11,079 nt of DNA. It comes from Rhypophila decipiens. Taxonomy: Eukaryota > Ascomycota > Sordariomycetes > Sordariales > Naviculisporaceae. The stretch's first letter is position 1. Each line of letters opens with the position of its first letter. Shown here piece by piece: positions 7,870-11,079 of this stretch. The notes below the pieces were generated by a model, which saw only the letters and a list, made by a program, of their open reading frames with translations, had not been told where the DNA came from and searched no databases. The DNA is taken from assembly GCA_033297075.1 (NCBI GenBank), contig MU858432.1, forward strand, positions 1 to 11,079, read 5' to 3'. A program made the position numbers and the translations under genes.

Positions 7870-8666
7870 TTTTGATCGTTTTAGTGGGCTCCACTCCAAC
7901 TTCACTTCACGTTTTTATGGGGTCGGCTGGGTACGAATCTTTCTCCACCGTTTCGTAGCCGATTCCTGTGGGTGATGTGCGAGGCGAGATGGGAGCGCGA
8001 CAGAATACGCTCCTGTTGCGTATTAGCTATCCTCTCCAGAGTCCCCCAGTGGGTCTTCAGATCTCCCTTCCCCTTTCCAGGTCAGTGGTCCTACCTTTGA
8101 GCGAATGAATGTACCGAGGTACAGCCTCAGCGTACATCTCCCATTGATGAGCAAAGGATGCTGTATGAGTGACCTAAAGAATACCTTGATTGAGAGCTGC
8201 CCGGGGGCGCTGGGATGTGGAGACTCGTAATATCGAGGTTCTTCTAGAAAAAGAGCAAGCTGCCTATCTAGCCGTAAATGTGTCCTTGACCTCATCTTCG
8301 TATCCCAGACTCTTGCAGACAGTGTTCGGGTGTCAGAAACAGAATCGCTACATACACTGGGGAGAGTGGGGAGCCCTGTCTACCCTTGCAGACCTGCTTC
8401 TACTTCAACTAGGAGCTATTTCTAGCTCCTGAGAGGGCAAGGGGTATCTTACTTATCCTTGCAAGACTTGCTTCTGAATCCATTTCTAGTTCTAGGTCCG
8501 CTTCAGCACTTGTTTGCTCATACTCCACATGGAGCCGTTTGTGGCTCTAAAACAATAAGGGAATTTTGTGCCTTGAAACAATCGGCTAAATTTCTGGCAC
8601 TTAAATAACCACATCTTCGCTCTCAAGTAGAGACTGGATTGACGCAGGGCAACCAGCAGCGACAAC
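7870..8666. other. Gene-free stretch with short repeats
   Basis: No gene is supportable. The right part contains an imperfect direct repeat and two small hairpins. The last bases are the upstream flank of the broken gene starting at 8667. Confidence 0.4.
8384..8475. repeat. Imperfect direct repeat with internal hairpin
   Basis: CCTTGCAGACCTGCTTCT (8384-8401) recurs as CCTTGCAAGACTTGCTTCT (8457-8475), a period of about 73 bp. Weaker similarity (TTTCTAG..C) continues after each copy. Between them lies a perfect 8-bp hairpin, AGGAGCTA/TAGCTCCT (8411-8418 and 8423-8430, loop TTTC). The origin is unknown. Confidence 0.5.
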
Positions 8667-8906
8667 ATGGATTCAGCCCACGAGAACACAACTGACCAGG
8701 GAACTCACAGTAATGTGACGAGCCAGTGACTTACTTTTGCGTCAGAGTGGAATGAAGCACGGAATTGGCGCGATCTCCTTCAGCTCAACGAGAAGTTCCT
8801 CAGACTTATCCAAATTCCTGGTTTAGAGGAGAGGCCAGTTATCCCCTACGAGGATGATTTTGAAAAGGACCTAATCCCCCGTCTCCTCAATCTGCATAAA
8901 TACTAG
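8667..8906 (+). pseudogene. Truncated DUF6919-like gene, N-terminal part with in-frame TGA
   Basis: From the ATG at 8667 the frame reads 20 residues (MDSAHENTTDQGTHSNVTSQ), then TGA at 8727-8729, then a clearly protein-like 58 residues to a TAG at 8904-8906. The second part has the pattern EWNEARNWRDLLQLNEKFLR and ends IPRLLNLHKY. It resembles a family in fungi and actinomycetes that I associate with DUF6919 (W..A..W.DL..L...(F/W)L...., then an acidic stretch, then LL.LH.YG). Family members continue well beyond this point, usually with a Gly after HKY, so the gene is cut. The final TAG comes from CTAG, which looks like the terminus of an inserted element. The TGA cannot be removed by an intron of normal size, since the only GTGACG...GTCAG pair is about 34 nt. 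The family assignment is from memory of the pattern and should be treated as moderate. Confidence 0.5.
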
Positions 8907-8934
8907 TGGAATGGGGCCAGCGGCACGCTGCCCC
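8903..8934 (-). mobile_element. Candidate Helitron 3' terminus (element extends to the right)
   Basis: Read on the minus strand there is a hairpin (arms GGGGCAGCG and CGCTGGCCCC, one bulged base, 3-nt loop; 8934-8913), then 6 nt (ATTCCA), then CTAG (8906-8903), then T. Helitrons end with a hairpin a few bases before CTRR and insert between A and T, so every part of the rule is met. The boundary coincides exactly with the point where the DUF6919-like frame is lost. The target on the plus strand reads AAATA before the element. The 5' end (TC on the minus strand, expected followed on the plus side by T and the rest of the host gene) is not identified in this window. Confidence 0.55.
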
Positions 8935-9014
8935 ACATCAAGTCAAATACCGTTTTTTTTCCCGGCCATTCAACCTTACCACTTTACAACACCCACGCCA
9001 CCATTCCCAATCCG

Positions 9015-9377
9015 GTAAGTCAATTGAAAGTCGCCGTACCGACCGCGCGCGGGCCGCAAATCAATGCGCCTTCTCAAATAACGACCGCAACAATCAGAAC
9101 AATTGGCTAACCGTAACGGGCAGTAAATTCTACGGTCGCGCGTCGCGTCACAAAGAGCCCAACAGACAGACCAAGGCTCACCGAGCCACTAACTGTAAGT
9201 ACACTTTACCCTGCTTTTCCTGGGCCGCAAGGCCGTCGCGGCTTATGCGGACCGAAGAGTTCAATATGTCGAACGGACCGCAATTGAAAAACGATCACGC
9301 CCGATCACTTTTACGGTACTGCTGACGCTTTCTCGATGATAGAAACCCCGCCTGGTTTTCTTGTAAGAGAACTCCAG
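9015..9377 (+). other. Probable spliced 5' leader of the DUF3716-like gene
   Basis: Two GTAAGT donors are present. The first intron would run 9015-9123, with branch GCTAAC at 9106-9111 and acceptor GGCAG. The second donor is at 9195, with acceptor ATAG at 9342 (branch GCTGAC at 9321-9326) or CCAG at 9377 just before the ATG at 9380. The sequence between them has no convincing coding frame. The placement suggests an untranslated leader with introns. Confidence 0.45.
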
Positions 9378-10293
9378 TTATGGGCAGATCCGCTCGATCC
9401 AAAGCCGCAACTGCCCGCGAAGCCAGAAAGAAGATGCCCGCAAACAAAGAGGAACAGAGCGATCGCTCCCGATAACGGCGCCGACGACGGCCTCAATGAA
9501 GATGATATAGAAAACGGCGCAAAGGACAGCGGAGAGGACGAACTGGAGGACGAACAGGAGCAGCAGCAGGAGGCGCGAGATCAGGCGAAAAACGAAGCCC
9601 AACTGGTCCCAGTCACAGCCACGGTCACCGCAAAGGAGCCGAAAGTCAAGTGGATCTACTACAGCGCGGCACTGCAAGAGGCATTCCTGAAGGCTATCTT
9701 GAAGGGAAATTCGGCCCTATTCCCACTCTCGCAACACCCCTCCGGTCACAGCATGATAATCCACAGCGCGGATTCTACGGGCCGTATTCTCTACAACGCC
9801 ACAACCCAGAGCATCACAGTTTGCCATTTGCAGGACGACTCCTCAACGGATTCGGATGATGAAGTTGTCATCATCGAAAAGGCCGCAAAGCCAACCCCTC
9901 CCGCTAAGACCAAGAAAGGCGCCAAACCCGCGCCGCAAACACCGAGCAAGAAAGCCAAAACGTCGCTGACCTGGGCCCAGGCCCGCAAGCAAATTGCGGA
10001 GTTTACAGGTAAGCGATCGGGCAAGATGGGCGAAATGGAGAAGGAGACGGTCGTCAACGGCACCGTAGCGCTGAAGGCCGAGTTCACACTCAGCCGGACG
10101 ACACAGGCCGAAGCCCTTCTGATGTAGTTTACGGGGACCAAACAGGACCCAGCCTGCAACCCTTGCCGCCGTTTCAACACGTCTAGAGGATACAACGGCA
10201 AGGGGGTCTTCGTCGATTGTGTTACGGGCGGTGCGGGTTCCGGAGCCTGTGCCAACTGTCACTGGAACGGGGAATCGAATCAATGCACATTCC

Positions 10294-10352
10294 GTACGCC
10301 TACCGTCCCCCCCCCCGCAAGCCCGAGACATGCTAACCATCAACGCCCGTAG
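10294..10352 (+). other. Intron in the DUF3716-like gene
   Basis: The donor is GTACGC, the branch is GCTAAC (10332-10337) and the acceptor is CGTAG, giving 59 nt. Joining C at 10293 to AC at 10353 keeps the frame into TPVTSKKSKRKAAANY. The intron contains a run of ten C at 10307-10316, a likely spot for sequencing error. Confidence 0.6.
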
Positions 10353-10753
10353 ACACCCCGGTCACCAGCAAGAAATCGAAAAGGAAGGCCGCCGCAAACT
10401 ACACCGTCGACGACGACGACGACGACGATATGATCGTCACCCCCAGCAAAAAGAGCAAGCAAGAGTTCCGGCCGGCCGCGGCGCCGCAAACCACATCTCC
10501 CGCCCTTTCAATACCCATCGAGCCGCACCCCCAGTTCATCAAGTACCAGGCCGAACATGGAGTCTACGCCGGTCCCGAGCCGCAGAAGACGGGCGCAACG
10601 GCGGGTTAGCTGCCTGCGTTGCCCCCTCATGCCAGTCCGGAATTCGTCAACGGCGCCGAGTGGGCCGCCCAACACATTGCTACGGCTGCCCAGCAGATCG
10701 TTACGGCTGCTCAGGAGGCCCGGCGCAACAGCAGCAGATTCACGCCACAGGGA

Positions 10754-10843
10754 ATGGGTTACGGAGGAATGGGTTACGGGGGACCGGGTTTCGGAGGACC
10801 GGGTTTCGGAGATCAGGGTTTCGGTGGCCAGGGTTTCGGGGGA
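10754..10843 (+). repeat. Six tandem 15-bp units coding Gly-Tyr/Phe-Gly repeats
   Basis: Units of the form (ATG/CCG/CAG)GGT(TAC/TTC)GGNGGN repeat six times without gaps and encode (M/P/Q)G(Y/F)G(G/D) pentapeptides. The protein tail is Gly-rich with evenly spaced aromatic residues, a low-complexity type often linked to RNA binding or phase separation. Confidence 0.85.
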
Positions 10844-10861
10844 TACGGCTTTAATAGATAA

Positions 10862-11013
10862 GAGACTCTCACGGCGGGTATTCAAGGAGGATCCATGACA
10901 CCCATAGCCTAGTTAGGAGTTTTCGGCCCCCCGCCGTCTGAGGGGGTCTTTTTCCTTCTAACTACTCTATTCCCAAAATACGGGCCGCACATGCAACAGT
11001 GACCCGTGAATAA
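10862..11013. other. 3' flank of the DUF3716-like gene
   Basis: I see no gene here. A CCCCC/GGGGG stem followed by T-rich sequence occurs at about 10927-10955. In a fungal nuclear genome this is not expected to act as an intrinsic terminator. Confidence 0.4.
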
Positions 11014-11079
11014 CTAATCCACACGTAGAAGGACCTCCGGAAACACCACGTTCCTCACGTTCTTGTCGGCAGCTGCGGC
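11014..11079 (-). CDS. Possible C-terminal end of a gene entering from the right edge
   Basis: From the window edge the minus strand reads 21 codons, ending with FPEVLLRVD and a TAG at 11016-11014. A second minus-strand frame is also open here, so the case is weak. No family can be assigned. Confidence 0.2.
   Translation of the reverse strand, partial: AAAADKNVRNVVFPEVLLRVD

Larger units (their letters stand above)
9380..10861 (+). pseudogene. Decayed DUF3716-like Cys-rich nuclear-type gene
   Basis: The likely start is ATG 9380 (MGRSARSKAATAREARKKMP), but that frame stops at 9473. The next frame carries on with an acidic and Gln-rich segment, a conserved block KVKWIYYSAALQEAFLKA (about 9640-9700), and a Lys/Pro-rich linker. 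A helical block follows, from TWAQARKQIAEF (9969) to LSRTTQAEALLM. It is interrupted by TAG at 10125-10127 and continues in frame with FTGTKQDPACNPC. Six Cys follow at codons 10155, 10164, 10218, 10248, 10257 and 10284 (C-x2-C-x17-C-x9-C-x2-C-x8-C, with GACANCHWNGE). This resembles fungal DUF3716 (PF12511) and is probably metal-binding. A 59-nt intron joins to 10353, giving a Lys-rich and poly-Asp segment. A TAG at 10607-10609 lies in frame before SPEFVNGAEWAAQHIATAAQ and the Gly/Phe-rich tail ending at TAA 10861. One frame shift and two nonsense codons indicate decay. The function is unknown. Confidence 0.6.

Noticed and set aside
8715..8748. Short GTGACG...GTCAG intron that would remove the TGA at 8727
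   Set aside because: About 34 nt is too short for a fungal spliceosomal intron and it has no branch site.
9336..9379. Upstream ATG at 9336 as the start of the DUF3716-like gene
   Set aside because: It lies within a likely intron or leader and yields an unlikely N-terminus. The ATG at 9380 gives a typical basic start, although a frame shift must then be accepted.
10927..10955. GC-rich stem followed by T run, like a bacterial terminator
   Set aside because: All evidence here is for a fungal nuclear genome, where such a structure does not define transcription ends.

Overview
This window reads as nuclear DNA of a filamentous ascomycete, most likely from the Pezizomycotina. The main reasons are a HET (heterokaryon incompatibility) domain gene, a fungal aminoglycoside-phosphotransferase-like (APH) kinase gene with a typical short fungal intron (GTATGT donor, GCTAAT branch, CAG acceptor), a fragment of a fungal PIF1-type helicase, and a Cys-rich gene that resembles the fungal DUF3716 family. 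There are long gene-poor stretches and several broken genes, so this looks like an accessory or repeat-bearing region rather than a conserved housekeeping block. The species cannot be named from the sequence.

Layout, left to right. Positions 1-815 hold no supportable gene but contain several short palindromes and repeated motifs. Positions 816-1136 (minus) hold the C-terminal end of a PIF1-like helicase, cut off upstream by a stop. A 14-bp inverted repeat lies at 1241-1353. Positions 1484-2866 (plus) are an intact, intronless HET-domain gene with a C-terminal membrane segment. Positions 2867-4823 are gene-poor, except for an unusual Lys-rich minus-strand frame (3478-4278) broken by two TGA codons. 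Positions 4824-6035 (minus) are a two-exon APH-like kinase gene whose second exon encodes an acidic tail, with a TATA box at 6108-6115. Positions 6595-6988 (minus) look like a small unrecognised gene with a frame shift. Positions 7000-8660 hold only a weak 5' gene fragment and short repeats.

The right-hand quarter is the most interesting part. Positions 8667-8906 encode the N-terminal part of a protein resembling the DUF6919-type family. It is interrupted by an in-frame TGA and then cut exactly where, on the minus strand, a hairpin, a 6-nt spacer, CTAG and then T occur. That is the expected 3' terminus of a Helitron, with an A/T target. The putative element extends to the right and carries a decayed DUF3716-like gene (9380-10861): a short spliced leader, a frame shift, two in-frame TAG codons, a Cys-rich module, one coding intron and a Gly/Phe-rich tail of tandem 15-bp units. 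The right end of the element is not visible. The last 66 bases may be the end of another minus-strand gene.

I see no pathway linking these genes. The HET gene and the kinase are the only two that look functional. The rest is consistent with mobile-element activity and gene decay.
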